A stretch of DNA of 64,000 nt from Pseudomonas sp. Fl4BN1 (GTDB taxonomy: Bacteria > Pseudomonadota > Gammaproteobacteria > Pseudomonadales > Pseudomonadaceae): the NCBI RefSeq assembly GCF_009908285.1, contig NZ_JAAARM010000017.1, positions 89,486-153,485 on the forward strand, written 5' to 3'. A program made the translations under genes and the position numbers. The notes beneath the pieces are model-generated. The model worked only from the letters and a program-made list of their open reading frames with translations. It did not search any database and was not told where the DNA came from. Position 1 is the first letter of the stretch, and each line of letters opens with the position of its first letter. Shown here piece after piece: positions 53,904 through 61,800 of this stretch.

Positions 53904-54236
53904 TACTCAAAAGGAAAATATCGTGAGGCTTTAGATGTTCACTATGAGGGCCTTGTTAGAGGTCGAGTTGGAGGAGTGTCTCAGATTATTAATGGTGGAG
54001 AGGTTGATGTTGTTACAGGCGCTGCGTTGATACAGGTGAAAAGAACATGTTCGGCTATTGAAAGGTCAGATAATTTCCTTAATAAGGCAACTCGTAATCA
54101 GATTAAAGTTACTATAGAAATCGCGGTGGAGCAGGGTAAAAGAACCGAGTTTTGGTTTAAGCATGGTGTTTGTTCCAAAGTTAGGATGTGTATTGAGGAT
54201 AAAGGTGGTGTCGTTAAGGTTGGATTGGGGGGGTGA
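53904..54236 (+). pseudogene. Orphan CdiA-CT toxin cassette 3, restriction-endonuclease-fold toxin
   Basis: The fragment starts YSKGKYREALDVHYEGLVRGRVGG, where SKGK occupies the junction position, and continues SQIINGGEVDVVTGAALIQVKRT. E-V-D-V-V followed by L-I-Q-V-K is the D...(E/Q)-x-K metal site of PD-(D/E)XK toxins (Tox-REase type), many of which cut tRNA or DNA. It runs to the TGA at 54234-54236. An in-frame stop at 53892-53894 and lack of a start mean it is headless. The immunity gene begins at the last base of the stop. Confidence 0.7.
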
Positions 54237-54595
54237 TGTCTAGTTACGTTTCAGTTAGAGGATGGATTGAGTGTGACTTTAAGGATGTGCCAACTATAAA
54301 AAATCTTGCGGCCGGATCTTGGGCTTCTTTCGGTAAACATGGATTAGAAAGTGATGCCGCAGATTTATATTGGAGTGGGTGGGTATTTCCTGAGATTCCA
54401 ATTAATTGGGTGGCTTTTGTATTTTATGGGGGGGTGATAAATTCGCGGGCATATGATTTCTTTAAATTTGTTTTAGATGAGGTTGCTAAGGCGAATGTAG
54501 AAATTGAAGGGCTTTTTTATGTGGATTTTGAAGAGGGCGATGACTCAAGGGTGTTGAGAGTTGAAAGCGGGGTTTTACTTGAGAGGAAAAGATAG
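54236..54595 (+). CDS. Immunity protein for orphan cassette 3
   Basis: The 119-residue protein (MSSYVSVRGWIECDFKDVPTI...) is soluble, with Trp-rich strands (LYWSGWVFPEIPINWVAFVFYGG) typical of small immunity proteins; family not recognised. A GTG at 54233 is an alternative start one codon earlier. Its ATG overlaps the toxin stop by one base. Confidence 0.7.
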   Translation: MSSYVSVRGWIECDFKDVPTIKNLAAGSWASFGKHGLESDAADLYWSGWVFPEIPINWVAFVFYGGVINSRAYDFFKFVLDEVAKANVEIEGLFYVDFEEGDDSRVLRVESGVLLERKR

Positions 54596-54957
54596 GTTTA
54601 GGTGTTCTGTCATTCTAAATGGAATCTTCGCGGAAGTCCGGAGTTCAAAAAACTCTATCTAGTGAGTGTTCTCGCCTCAATGAGTATCCGGTTTCATTGG
54701 AGCGTTGCACACTGGAATGGCACTGATCTGTAGTATATTGAAAATGTGATCGCTATCTCCGCGCCGTTAGGTCTTGTCCGGTTTTTAAGTTTTATTTTTT
54801 GCCAAGGTTTTGAATTGTTAGATGAGGTTGAGGCGGGAATTAAAAATGCAGTTGTTGAATTTGTAAAAAGCATTAGTGGTTCGTTTAGTAGTATGAGGTT
54901 GTTGTTTGTTTTGCTGTTTGGTGGAAGTTTCAATGAGTTTTGGCGTCAGCACGTCAT
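54596..54957. other. AT-rich joint region, no independent gene
   Basis: These about 360 bases are AT-rich. An open frame from 54746 runs into the DUF2846-like fragment but its first 65 residues are a hydrophobic, unfamiliar sequence, probably a chance fusion at a recombination joint. Nothing else is recognised. Confidence 0.4.
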
Positions 54958-55109
54958 TCGCTCCAAGGCTGAAAACTGGGCAGACATGCCTGTGACCATT
55001 AAGGCTGGCGAGGTTATCTACCTCAAGCAAGAAGTTGAAGTTGGCGTGATGATGGCTCGCAACAGCTTGAAGGTGTTAAGCAATGTGGAGGGCCGTTATC
55101 TGGTCAAGG
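54958..55109 (+). pseudogene. Fragment of the DUF2846-like gene, ended by the IS element
   Basis: The translation SKAENWADMPVTIKAGEVIYLKQEVEVGVMMARNSLKVLSNVEGRYLVK matches the copy at 47680-47823 with few differences. Homology starts abruptly and ends at the IS3 insertion (55110). It documents duplication of the segment that follows the first immunity gene. Confidence 0.75.
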
Positions 55110-55173
55110 TGTAGTGGTCTAATGAAACCGGACACCCATTTAGGCGAGAATGCTCGCCAGATAGAGGTGTCTG

Positions 55174-55482
55174 ATGACCAAGCAACGTCGTTCCTTTTCC
55201 GCTGAATTCAAACGAGAGGCCGCAGGCCTCGTACTTGATCAAGGCTATAGCTACATCGAAGCCTGTCGTTCACTTGGAGTTGTCGAGTCTGCGCTGCGTC
55301 GCTGGGTTAACCAGCTTCAGCAAGAGCGCAATGGAGTGACTCCGCAAAGCAAAGCGTTGACGCCCGAGCAGCAAAAAATCCAGGAACTGGAAGCCCGGAT
55401 CAATCGGCTGGAACGGGAAAAATCGATCCTAAAAAAGGCCACCGCGCTCTTGATGGCCGAGGAACACGAGCGTTCGCGTTAA
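55174..55482 (+). CDS. IS3-family OrfA
   Basis: The 102-residue protein has the helix-turn-helix MTKQRRSFSAEFKREAAGLVLDQGYSYIEACRSLGVVESALRRWV and a C-terminal leucine zipper (IQELEARINRLEREKSILKKA). The slippery heptamer A-AAA-AAG at 55431-55437 lies in its 3' part and would shift ribosomes by -1 into orfB. Confidence 0.9.
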   Translation: MTKQRRSFSAEFKREAAGLVLDQGYSYIEACRSLGVVESALRRWVNQLQQERNGVTPQSKALTPEQQKIQELEARINRLEREKSILKKATALLMAEEHERSR

Positions 55483-56331
55483 TTGATCAGCTTCGCTCTG
55501 AAGAACCTGTTGATCTGTTGTGCTCGGTATTTGAAGTCACCCGATCTTGCTATTACGCGCACTACCGCAAGCGTCGATCTCCGAACGTTGAGCGGCTGAT
55601 CTTGCGCAGCCGCGTGAACGAGCTGTTCACCCAAAGCCGCAGTGCGGCGGGCAGCCGAAGCATCATGTGCATGATGCGAGAGAACGGCATAAAAATTGGG
55701 CGATTCAAGGTACGCAAGCTGATGAGCGAGATGAAACTGGTCAGCAAGCAGCCCGGCTCACATGCCTATAAAAAGGCGACAGTGGAGCGGCCAGATATCC
55801 CGAACGTGCTGGATCGGAAGTTCACCGTGTCTGCGCCAAATGAAGTCTGGTGCGGTGATATCACTTATGTCTGGGCTGAAGGTCGCTGGCACTATGTGGC
55901 GGATCGACCTTTTCACCCGCCGCGTAGTGGGCTGGGCGTTTTCATCGAAACCCGATACCGACCTGGTAATCAAGGCTTTGGATATGGCTTATGAACAGCG
56001 TAGTCGCCCACAGAATGTACTGTTTCACAGCGACCAAGGAAGCCAATACGACAGCCGAAGCTTTCGCCAACGACTGTGGCGTTATCGCTTCACACAAAGC
56101 ATGAGTCGGCGTGGAAACTGCTACGACAACGCACCGATGGAACGGTTGTTTCGCAGTCTGAAAACGGAATGGATACCGAGCGTGGGCTACATGAGCGCAT
56201 CGCTGGCACAGCAGGATATCGGTCGTTTTTTGATGCAGAGGTACAATTGGCAACGGCCACATCAATTCAACAGCGGGCTGGCGCCCGCCGTGGCCGAGGA
56301 AAAACTTAACGCAGTGTCCGGGATTAGTTGA
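55431..56331 (+). pseudogene. IS3-family OrfB transposase (rve integrase), broken
   Basis: In the -1 frame the transposase reads LCSVFEVTRSCYYAHYRKRRS to EVWCGDITYVWAEGRWHYVA, then the frame is lost near 55900 and resumes as IDLFTRRVVGWAFSSKP. GTGGCGGATCGACC replaces the expected GTGGCG-GTGGT-GATCGACC, a probable 5-base deletion. The catalytic triad remains readable across frames: D in CGDITYV, D in FHSDQGSQY, E in SLKTEW. Product inactive. Confidence 0.88.
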
Positions 56332-56340
56332 CCACTACAA

Positions 56341-56481
56341 GGCAACCTTGTAAAGAACAAAGATACTTTCGGGGCTCAGGAAAGTGTGGGTAACTTGAGA
56401 AGTGTTGAGGGAGTTTATATGCTGAACCCTAAAAACAACGTATGGGAAACCATTTCTATTTTTCCTGCGCCTAAACCATAG
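56341..56481 (+). pseudogene. C-terminal fragment of a further toxin cassette
   Basis: Directly after the IS, the frame GNLVKNKDTFGAQESVGNLRSVEGVYMLNPKNNVWETISIFPAPKP runs to a TAG at 56479. The ending resembles CdiA/RHS toxin C-termini, and an immunity-type gene follows 8 bases later. The 5' portion has been removed by the IS or an earlier recombination. Confidence 0.6.
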
Positions 56482-56489
56482 GTGGTGCT

Positions 56490-56765
56490 ATGAAGTATGT
56501 AAATTTAAGTTATTTTCTGAAGACGGTTTTTTCTGCTGATTTTGGCTTTTCAGAGGCCATGGCGATTGACCTTTATAAGGAGGCGGTTGATAACGCAGGT
56601 AAGAGAGGGGAACTTAAAAAAGAGTTGCTCGAGGCTTTTGAGGATGAATCTGTTTCCTGGAAGGAAATGCTGTTGAATGACGAGTATGAAGTCATGGATC
56701 TTGATTCTGAGGATGAGGCCCGGGCATATGCTAAACGTGTGCTGTGGGACCCTATTCTTGGATAG
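56490..56765 (+). CDS. Small acidic immunity-type protein
   Basis: The 91-residue protein (MKYVNLSYFLKTVFSADFGFSEAMAIDLYKEA... ending DEARAYAKRVLWDPILG) is strongly acidic and helical, as many CdiI proteins are. AGGTGG precedes the ATG. It follows the toxin fragment at 56341, its presumed partner. Confidence 0.65.
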   Translation: MKYVNLSYFLKTVFSADFGFSEAMAIDLYKEAVDNAGKRGELKKELLEAFEDESVSWKEMLLNDEYEVMDLDSEDEARAYAKRVLWDPILG

Positions 56766-56886
56766 TTTTGCTGAATTACGGTGTTTGACGGAGTGAGGGC
56801 ATTTCTTGAAAATCTGCTCGGTCAAGTGTGTTAGTCGGCTCCGTCAGTAGTGTGTTGAGGCGTAAGTAGGTAGATAGGGAAAACCC

Positions 56887-57146
56887 ATGAGTGCCCATAA
56901 GAGTCCGTTGCAAGCGTTCGTGATGTCTTGTATGGGGCAGGCAGGGGCTCTATATGGGGCGTATAAAGTGGGTGCTATGGGGGTAGGGCTTTTGTCTATG
57001 GGAGGTGTGGCGCTTGGTGTCTTCGCTTGATTGCTAGTCCAATAGGGTTGTACGTCTTGGTAGCATTCACCATCATAGTCAAGTCAGGTTCTGCCAAAGC
57101 TCATCGCGATTGGCGTGCCACTACTGCGGTGAGTCAGATACCCTAA
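56887..57146 (+). pseudogene. Small membrane protein with a frameshift
   Basis: An ATG at 56887 opens MSAHKSPLQAFVMSCMGQAG, a hydrophobic Gly-rich helix and a stop at 57028. In another frame the protein resumes LIASPIGLYVLVAFTIIVKSGSAKAHRDW and ends at 57146. Joined, it is an about 86-residue two-helix membrane protein; one indel near 57020 breaks it. Function unknown; the region 57147-57311 holds nothing else I recognise. Confidence 0.55.
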
Positions 57147-57311
57147 ATATTCGATTTCACCTGCTTTAGTGGCAGGTCTTATTATTGTGCTGCTAGTGGG
57201 ATACTCAAGATTTTAGTCCTTGGTTATTAAAAACTACTTCATTTTCTCTGGCTCGATGGTTCCAGTTTTATCTATTGGCAACTATGCAGGTTTTTTAAAG
57301 GACATTCATGC

Positions 57312-57590
57312 GTGAGCAGAACCTCACTATCGCTGCTGATCCTGATGCTCACATTACCCGGCTGCCATTCCAACGTCAGAGACTCTTCTCCCAGCTTTCT
57401 GAACGACGGCATCCAGCTACACCAAAGTACGGTAGCGGTCGATGCGCAGCACGCCAAAGTCATCATGAAAGCATCAGGCTATACATTTCCAGTAGAGTTC
57501 TCGGTCCGTCGTGCGACAGATCCTGATCAACGAATGGAGGTGCTGGGGACCGTGGTGGATTCAGGCCGGGGTAAGGTGCTCGACTTATAG
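57312..57590 (+). CDS. Small lipoprotein
   Basis: A GTG at 57312 with AAAGGA about 9 bases upstream starts a 92-residue protein: MSRTSLSLLILMLTLPGCHSNV has a signal peptide and lipobox LPGC. The rest (DGIQLHQSTVAVDAQHAKVIMKASGYTFPVEFSVRRATDPDQRM...) is a short beta-rich domain of unknown family. The C-terminus lies on the joint with the next toxin fragment, so the original end may be lost. Confidence 0.65.
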   Translation: MSRTSLSLLILMLTLPGCHSNVRDSSPSFLNDGIQLHQSTVAVDAQHAKVIMKASGYTFPVEFSVRRATDPDQRMEVLGTVVDSGRGKVLDL

Positions 57591-57930
57591 TTTAGTAAAA
57601 GACAAAGGTATAAATATTGTAAGTGAAACACCTACAGGTGTTAAGGGAATTACTCATGTTGAGTACAAAGTACCTGCTAAAGATGCATCAGGGAATTTTA
57701 CTGGAGGTTATAAAGGTAATGGTTCGAAGCCATTTGAAAAGACAATTTATGATCCTAAGATTTTTACAGATCAGAAAATATTAGAATTAGGTCAACAAGC
57801 CGCCGCTAGTGGTTATAAAACGGCTATGGCAACTCCTAATGGAGTTACTAACGTTGCTGCTGGTGGTGTTAGTTTTAGAGTATATGTCGATAAAACGACT
57901 GGTGTAGTAAGAAATTTTCATCCCAACTAA
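57589..57930 (+). pseudogene. Orphan CdiA-CT cassette 5, CdiA tRNase-like toxin end
   Basis: Without a start, the frame reads SLVKDKGINIVSETPTGVKG, GITHVEYKVPAKDASGNFTGG, KPFEKTIYDPKIFTDQKILELGQQAAASGY and ends GGVSFRVYVDKTTGVVRNFHPN. The YDPKxxxDQKxLExGxxA...G..FRxYxDxxTGxVxNFxP order matches the CdiA C-terminal tRNase-type domain as I recall it. The toxin domain appears complete, but its N-terminal junction was lost where it meets the lipoprotein gene (1-base overlap with its stop). Confidence 0.65.
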
Positions 57931-57954
57931 TAACGGAGGATTAATAAAATACAT

Positions 57955-58320
57955 ATGAGTGAGAATTTATTTGATATGTCAGATGTTTGTTCTGGGCTGA
58001 ATGAGATTGTAGTAGGTTATTTTAATATTATGCACTCTGATGATAGATTTTTAGATGCCACAGAAAATATTATTCAAAAAGAGTCATTTATGCTTGATGG
58101 TGTATATTGTTTTTTTCCAGACATGAGTAGTTGTGAGAAGGAGGAACATTTCGAAGGAGTTCAGTTTGCTGTTGGCTATCCTCCAACGGAAGATGATATC
58201 GTCACAGTTAATGAGGAAACCTGTTATCACTACGTCAGGCTCGCCTGTGAAAGGTATCTAAAATTTCATCCGGAAGATACTGATAAAGTTAATGAGTTAC
58301 TGGAAAATATACCTACGTAA
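57955..58320 (+). CDS. CdiI-type immunity protein for cassette 5
   Basis: The 121-residue acidic protein (MSENLFDMSDVCSGLNEIVVGYFNIMHSD...) resembles ribonuclease-toxin CdiI proteins in size, charge and the YCFFPDMSS...FEGVQFAVGYPP segment. A GGAGG sits about 16 bases before the ATG, longer than usual. It follows the tRNase-like toxin by 24 bases. Confidence 0.7.
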   Translation: MSENLFDMSDVCSGLNEIVVGYFNIMHSDDRFLDATENIIQKESFMLDGVYCFFPDMSSCEKEEHFEGVQFAVGYPPTEDDIVTVNEETCYHYVRLACERYLKFHPEDTDKVNELLENIPT

Positions 58321-58411
58321 GCGCGACGGTGGTATTTGTTGGTTGTATTTTAATAAGCATATTAATAATTAATTCTTCTTATCGTTTTTTGGTTTAGTAT
58401 TTTTAAGTGTA

Positions 58412-58768
58412 GCGGCAAAAGGAACATTTACACCTAAAGATTTCCCTGAAGTTTCTGCGGAAATTAGTCGCCAGAAACAGTTAAGACATCTAGAGGGAAC
58501 CCCTCAACTGGCTGAGCGAGGTAAAGGGGGGTATTTGAGCAATGCCGCTGATGCGCAGAAAGTTTTAGATGCTTACCGCTCTGGTAATGCAGTTATTTTA
58601 GGTAAAAATGCCCAGGGTTTTCCTGTAGTTCGAGTTGATGGAGTCACTGGAACGAATGTAAATATTGGCGCGGGGATAAGCAGCCAGCCGACAAATGTTT
58701 TCGTAATCAAAGGAACGAAAAGCCCAAGCATTGTTCCTACAAGCCCGAATCCTAAATTGGTGGAATGA
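58412..58768 (+). pseudogene. Orphan CdiA-CT cassette 6, polymorphic-toxin-50-like
   Basis: From GCG-GCA-AAA-GGA-ACA the frame reads AAKGTFTPKDFPEVSAEISR, QKQLRHLEGTPQLAERGKGG, YLSNAADAQKVLDAYRSG and continues to VIKGTKSPSIVPTSPNPKLVE. The RQxxHxxGTxQ...A..LLxxYxxG arrangement resembles the Ntox50 group; this is from memory. The frame is intact from the junction to the stop, but there is no start codon: a silent, ready-to-fuse cassette. Confidence 0.68.
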
Positions 58769-58769
58769 T

Positions 58770-59066
58770 ATGAGTATGGTTATTAGGAATCAAATAATTA
58801 TCGCATTGATGCAAGCTTTGTTAGGGGCGATCTCTTCTAACTTTAGAGCTGTTTTAATTGACTTTTCGCAAGGGTTGGATGTCAGGTTTTTCTTGGAGCA
58901 GGATTTGATTGAGGATACTGGCGAGATAGATGATGTAATCACGGAGTTTGACTCGCTCATAATGGGGATTAAGGCATTTCCAGTAAAATATAGTATTGAG
59001 GTTGGTGGTGGCAGGATGGACTTTTCTGGTGATAGTGTGATTCCAGTTTATATTAGACGCGAATAA
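58770..59066 (+). CDS. Immunity protein for cassette 6
   Basis: The 98-residue protein (MSMVIRNQIIIALMQALLGAISSNFRAVLIDFSQ...) starts one base after the toxin stop. It has an amphipathic N-terminal helix and a beta-rich remainder with an acidic middle (EQDLIEDTGEIDDVITEFD). Family not recognised. The next cassette junction begins three bases after its stop. Confidence 0.68.
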   Translation: MSMVIRNQIIIALMQALLGAISSNFRAVLIDFSQGLDVRFFLEQDLIEDTGEIDDVITEFDSLIMGIKAFPVKYSIEVGGGRMDFSGDSVIPVYIRRE

Positions 59067-59068
59067 CT

Positions 59069-59598
59069 GCGGCAAAAGAGACCGCGAAAAATCTAGTCTC
59101 AGGGGAAACTAAGGTTGTAAGTATTGATAGGTCAGCGGCTAATGATGCTAACTTTACGTTGGCATTAACTTCAGCAAAGAAAGGGTCTGTAGTTAGGGGG
59201 CTTTAGAGGAGCACGAGTTTAAACAGGTGTCTGATATCGTTTCATTTAGAGGTGGTGAGTTTAAGGGGGGCGATACACCTAGCTTTGCGGGCATTGATGG
59301 CTGGCTTGATGGTGTTTCTGTTCAACTTAAGACAATCAAAGAGGCTAGTATAGATTCGGTTAGAAGAAATATTCTTAGTGGTGCTGAGGATATGGTTAAA
59401 GCTGGGTATAAGGGGGGCTTGTATATTGATGCAGCTAGTGCAGGAGTGTCCATGGAGAAAATGTTAAGTCACTTTAAGTCGGGGGGCAGTCTCAAATGTT
59501 GTTGGTGAGGGGGCGGTGAGTAATATTTATATAAGACTCAGGATGGCTGGATGAATATATCTTCTGGTCGAGTTTTTCAATATAAATGGTGGGAATGA
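59069..59598 (+). pseudogene. Orphan CdiA-CT cassette 7, restriction-endonuclease-fold toxin, several frameshifts
   Basis: Junction GCG-GCA-AAA-GAG-ACC (AAKET) opens a frame that stops at 59205. Shifted, it continues ALEEHEFKQVSDIVSFRGGEF, TPSFAGIDGWLDGVSVQLKTIK, the D...Q-x-K pattern of a PD-(D/E)XK nuclease, and SVRRNILSGAEDMVKAGYKGG. Two more shifts near 59495 and 59550 lead to QDGWMNISSGRVFQYKWWE and a TGA at 59596-59598. At least three indels make it dead, while the immunity gene is intact. Confidence 0.7.
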
Positions 59599-60032
59599 TG
59601 TCGGCTGGTTTGTTTGTTCCGATCAGGGTGGTTCCTGATTTTAAGAGTATCTTGGGCGGGCTGTTTAACTTTCTTTCCGGTTTTTTTATATCGGCAGGTC
59701 AGCTAAGGGTTGGTGTGAGTCTTGGCGGAGGGGGGGAGCTAATTAATAGTTTTGTCTTTGTGCATGATCAAGAGCAGAAGCCTCTTTGTTGGATTAGTTT
59801 TATGGAAGTGGCTGAGGATTTGAGAGAGATCTCAGAAATGGATTTGCCTATTGTTGCTCAGGTTACAAGGGGCTCGAAACATAATATGTTGTTTTCAGTG
59901 GCTGTTGCTTGTGCGATAGGAAAAGCGTTCGGAGGGCGAGTGATATATGATGATGCTCAGGTGTATTTTGATTGCAAGAAAGACGTTTATACTCTTTTGG
60001 AGAGTGAGGAGTATCTTTCTGTTAGATTGTGA
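59595..60032 (+). CDS. Immunity protein for cassette 7
   Basis: The 145-residue protein starts ATG-ATG-TCG overlapping the toxin stop by four bases: MMSAGLFVPIRVVPDFKSILGGLFNFLSGFF..., with a hydrophobic N-terminal part and a beta-rich C-terminus (VIYDDAQVYFDCKKDVYTLLESEEYLSVRL). Family not recognised. The 168 bases that follow (60033-60200) are a gene-free spacer with small hairpins. Confidence 0.68.
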   Translation: MMSAGLFVPIRVVPDFKSILGGLFNFLSGFFISAGQLRVGVSLGGGGELINSFVFVHDQEQKPLCWISFMEVAEDLREISEMDLPIVAQVTRGSKHNMLFSVAVACAIGKAFGGRVIYDDAQVYFDCKKDVYTLLESEEYLSVRL

Positions 60033-60200
60033 AAGTGGTTGCTGACTTTTGCGGAATGTGTTTTTTTGATCTGGACGGATACTGCGCTTTTAGTTAGATA
60101 TCAAGGTTGAAGCCGGGCGGTTTTATACCACCCCTTTCTGTTTATGTGAATTTTCAACAGGCTGCGTTTTCACACAGCCTGATCAAGCTACCTTTTTGGC

Positions 60201-60481
60201 TTACTGGAGCACTTGCTCCTGCATCCGCCTCGTCGTCACATCCATCAAGTCACACCCATCGCGCAGCAAAATGCTTCACGCCAGCGACAATTCCTGCAGC
60301 ACCACTGCGCCTTTGGCGCTTCATCAGAAGTTGCGAAGTTCTCCAGCAGCTGAGTCACGGCACGAGTGCGATACGCCGCTGCATCGTGCAGGACGTCAAT
60401 GGGGGCTTGGGTATCGATCAGCAGTGAGGGAATATTGCAGTTACGGCCTGTAACAGGCATGTATCGATTGAGAGTCGTCAT
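60201..60481 (-). pseudogene. DUF6124 family gene, second copy, frameshifted
   Basis: Nearly the same as the gene at 47932-48213 (MTTLNRYMPVTGRNCNIPSLLID...), but one G is lost in GCGCCTTTGGCGC where the intact copy has CACCTTTGGGCGC, so the frame breaks after EAPK. It lies with its promoter 49 bases from the start of cassette 8, the same relation that the SymE-like gene has to cassette 2. Confidence 0.82.
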
Positions 60482-60529
60482 GGATCTTACTCCTATCTAT
60501 CGTTGTAACTCCCTACCGCCCGAGCCTCC

Positions 60530-61181
60530 GCAGCAAAAGGAAATGGTCAAGAAACGGGGGCCTTGGTTAATGCAGAAAAGGCGGTTTTTGAGCGTATTAG
60601 GAGAAACTCGAAAGAGCCTGATCTGACGAATAAGGCGCCGAATACGGTGTTTGATCAGCTTCCTACAAAAGGAGCACTAGTCTCTGCAAAAGACCAACAA
60701 GCTCCGAGCCTTTCAAACCAGTTTCCAGGTCATCCAAAAGGGTGGGCAACACTTATCGTAGACACGAAGCTGGCCCAGGGTGCAGGAATATATAATTATG
60801 TTGTTATTGAGGATAGTGCGTTGGTGATTGGTCGTAGACTTAGACAGCAGTGGCGAGCGCGGTGGCCAGATCAGCGCCCGGCAGATCGACCTGGAACTCA
60901 GTGGCGCCCTGAACAACCGCAAGGGCCTGATTGAAAGCCGCAGCACCCTGGCCACGGCGGCCGCCAGCCTCGACAACCTGCCGACCGGTCATTTGAGTGT
61001 TAAAGAGGTTGAGGGGATAAATAAGGTTTTTGAGAAAAATATGGTGTCCGGCAGAGAAAAGGTTAATATTATTGGTCATCTAGAAAAGGCGGATATTGTG
61101 CCGGTCGACTTTAGAGTTCTTAATGATAGTAGTCAGAGGGTTTTTCTAGACTATATTAAGGCTTTGTCTGCTGGGCAGTAG
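60530..61181 (+). pseudogene. Orphan cassette 8: chimaera of toxin linker, cdiA filament piece and another toxin end
   Basis: GCA-GCA-AAA-GGA-AAT (AAKGN) opens GQETGALVNAEKAVFERIRR and DLTNKAPNTVFDQLP, a linker shared with cassette 1. At 60852-60978 a 127-bp stretch copies 40116-40242 of cdiA with one obvious mismatch (SSGERGGQISARQIDLELSG...). After this the text LPTGHLSVKEVEGINKVFEKNMV...FLDYIKALSAGQ forms an unrelated toxin C-terminus ending at 61179-61181. The first part and the cdiA piece are in different frames, so no single protein results. Confidence 0.75.
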
Positions 61182-61207
61182 TCAAGATTTATTGTTGTGA
61201 GGTAGTT

Positions 61208-61483
61208 ATGGGTGGGGCTGTTTGGGTATCTAAAAATATGCCTAGGCCTGAGGGGTATCGATATCTTGGTGGGGTTGTTAATGGCTCTGCATGGGATGCG
61301 TTTGGTGAACTTTTGGATGCTGCACTATTGCCGGAATATTTTGGTGTGCACTCTCAAGTTAAGAGTGAGGAAGGACTTTTCTTAAGGTACTATTCTTTTG
61401 ATGAGTTGAGTCGGTCTGATTTTAATTTGGTTGTCAGAGTTGTTAGGGGGTTTATCTTTAATATGCTTGACCCTAGCCCTTGA
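61208..61483 (+). CDS. Immunity-type protein after cassette 8
   Basis: The 91-residue protein (MGGAVWVSKNMPRPEGYRYLGGVVNGSAWDAFGELLDAALLPEYF...) follows the toxin end by 26 bases with a GAGGTAG ribosome-binding site. It is soluble and mixed alpha/beta. Partner of the toxin ending at 61181 by position; family not recognised. Confidence 0.65.
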   Translation: MGGAVWVSKNMPRPEGYRYLGGVVNGSAWDAFGELLDAALLPEYFGVHSQVKSEEGLFLRYYSFDELSRSDFNLVVRVVRGFIFNMLDPSP

Positions 61484-61486
61484 CAG

Positions 61487-61558
61487 CTAAAGGGAAAGGC
61501 TGCTTGGGATGAGGTAGTGGGGCCATATATTAAATCGGATCCACGTTATGAGTTGTGA
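61487..61558 (+). pseudogene. Short toxin-end fragment
   Basis: Four bases after the preceding stop, 23 codons LKGKAAWDEVVGPYIKSDPRYEL end at a TGA. The LKGK start again falls at a junction-like position. It looks like the extreme C-terminus of another toxin. No immunity gene follows it before the next joint; 61559-61769 holds no gene that I recognise. Confidence 0.45.
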
Positions 61559-61769
61559 GTTTTTTATGAGTTGTTTTTGGGTTTTTACTTTAGAAAGAGC
61601 GGTGGTTTAGGCGTTCAGCCCTTCTTAAGGTTTTTCATGAAGCCCCGGGGGGACGTAGTAGTCTAAGAAAGTGCGAAATAGTCCTATACTTTCGATCGAC
61701 TTCAGTCCCGCCGACTTTAAAGCGGCAGTAGACCTTTGGTCGATCGGTATCCGACAATCACAAGAGAAG

Positions 61770-61797
61770 AAGGGCGACCTTCAAGCCGCCCTTTTTT
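61770..61797. terminator. Terminator hairpin, copy 2
   Basis: AAGGGCG (61770-61776) and CGCCCTTTTTT (61787-61797) match the terminator at 47900-47929, including loop context and the following TTACTG of the DUF6124 stop region. It was duplicated with the DUF6124 3' end. Confidence 0.75.
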
Positions 61798-61800
61798 GCT

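Larger units (their letters stand above)
55110..56339 (+). mobile_element. IS3-family insertion sequence, inactivated
   Basis: The element is 1230 bp. Its left end TGTAGTGGTCTAATGAAACC and the reverse complement of its right end, TGTAGTGGTCAACTAATCCC, share imperfect terminal repeats. The flanks show a 3-bp direct repeat AGG (55107-55109 and 56340-56342), normal for IS3 elements. It carries orfA and a -1 frame orfB; orfB has an additional internal deletion (see its entry), so the element cannot transpose by itself. It sits in the toxin-cassette array between a DUF2846 fragment and a toxin fragment. Confidence 0.9.

Noticed and set aside
55110..56339. IS3 element as the agent that moved the toxin cassettes
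   Set aside because: Only one copy with a simple 3-bp duplication is present and other joints carry no IS ends; recombination at shared motifs explains them better.
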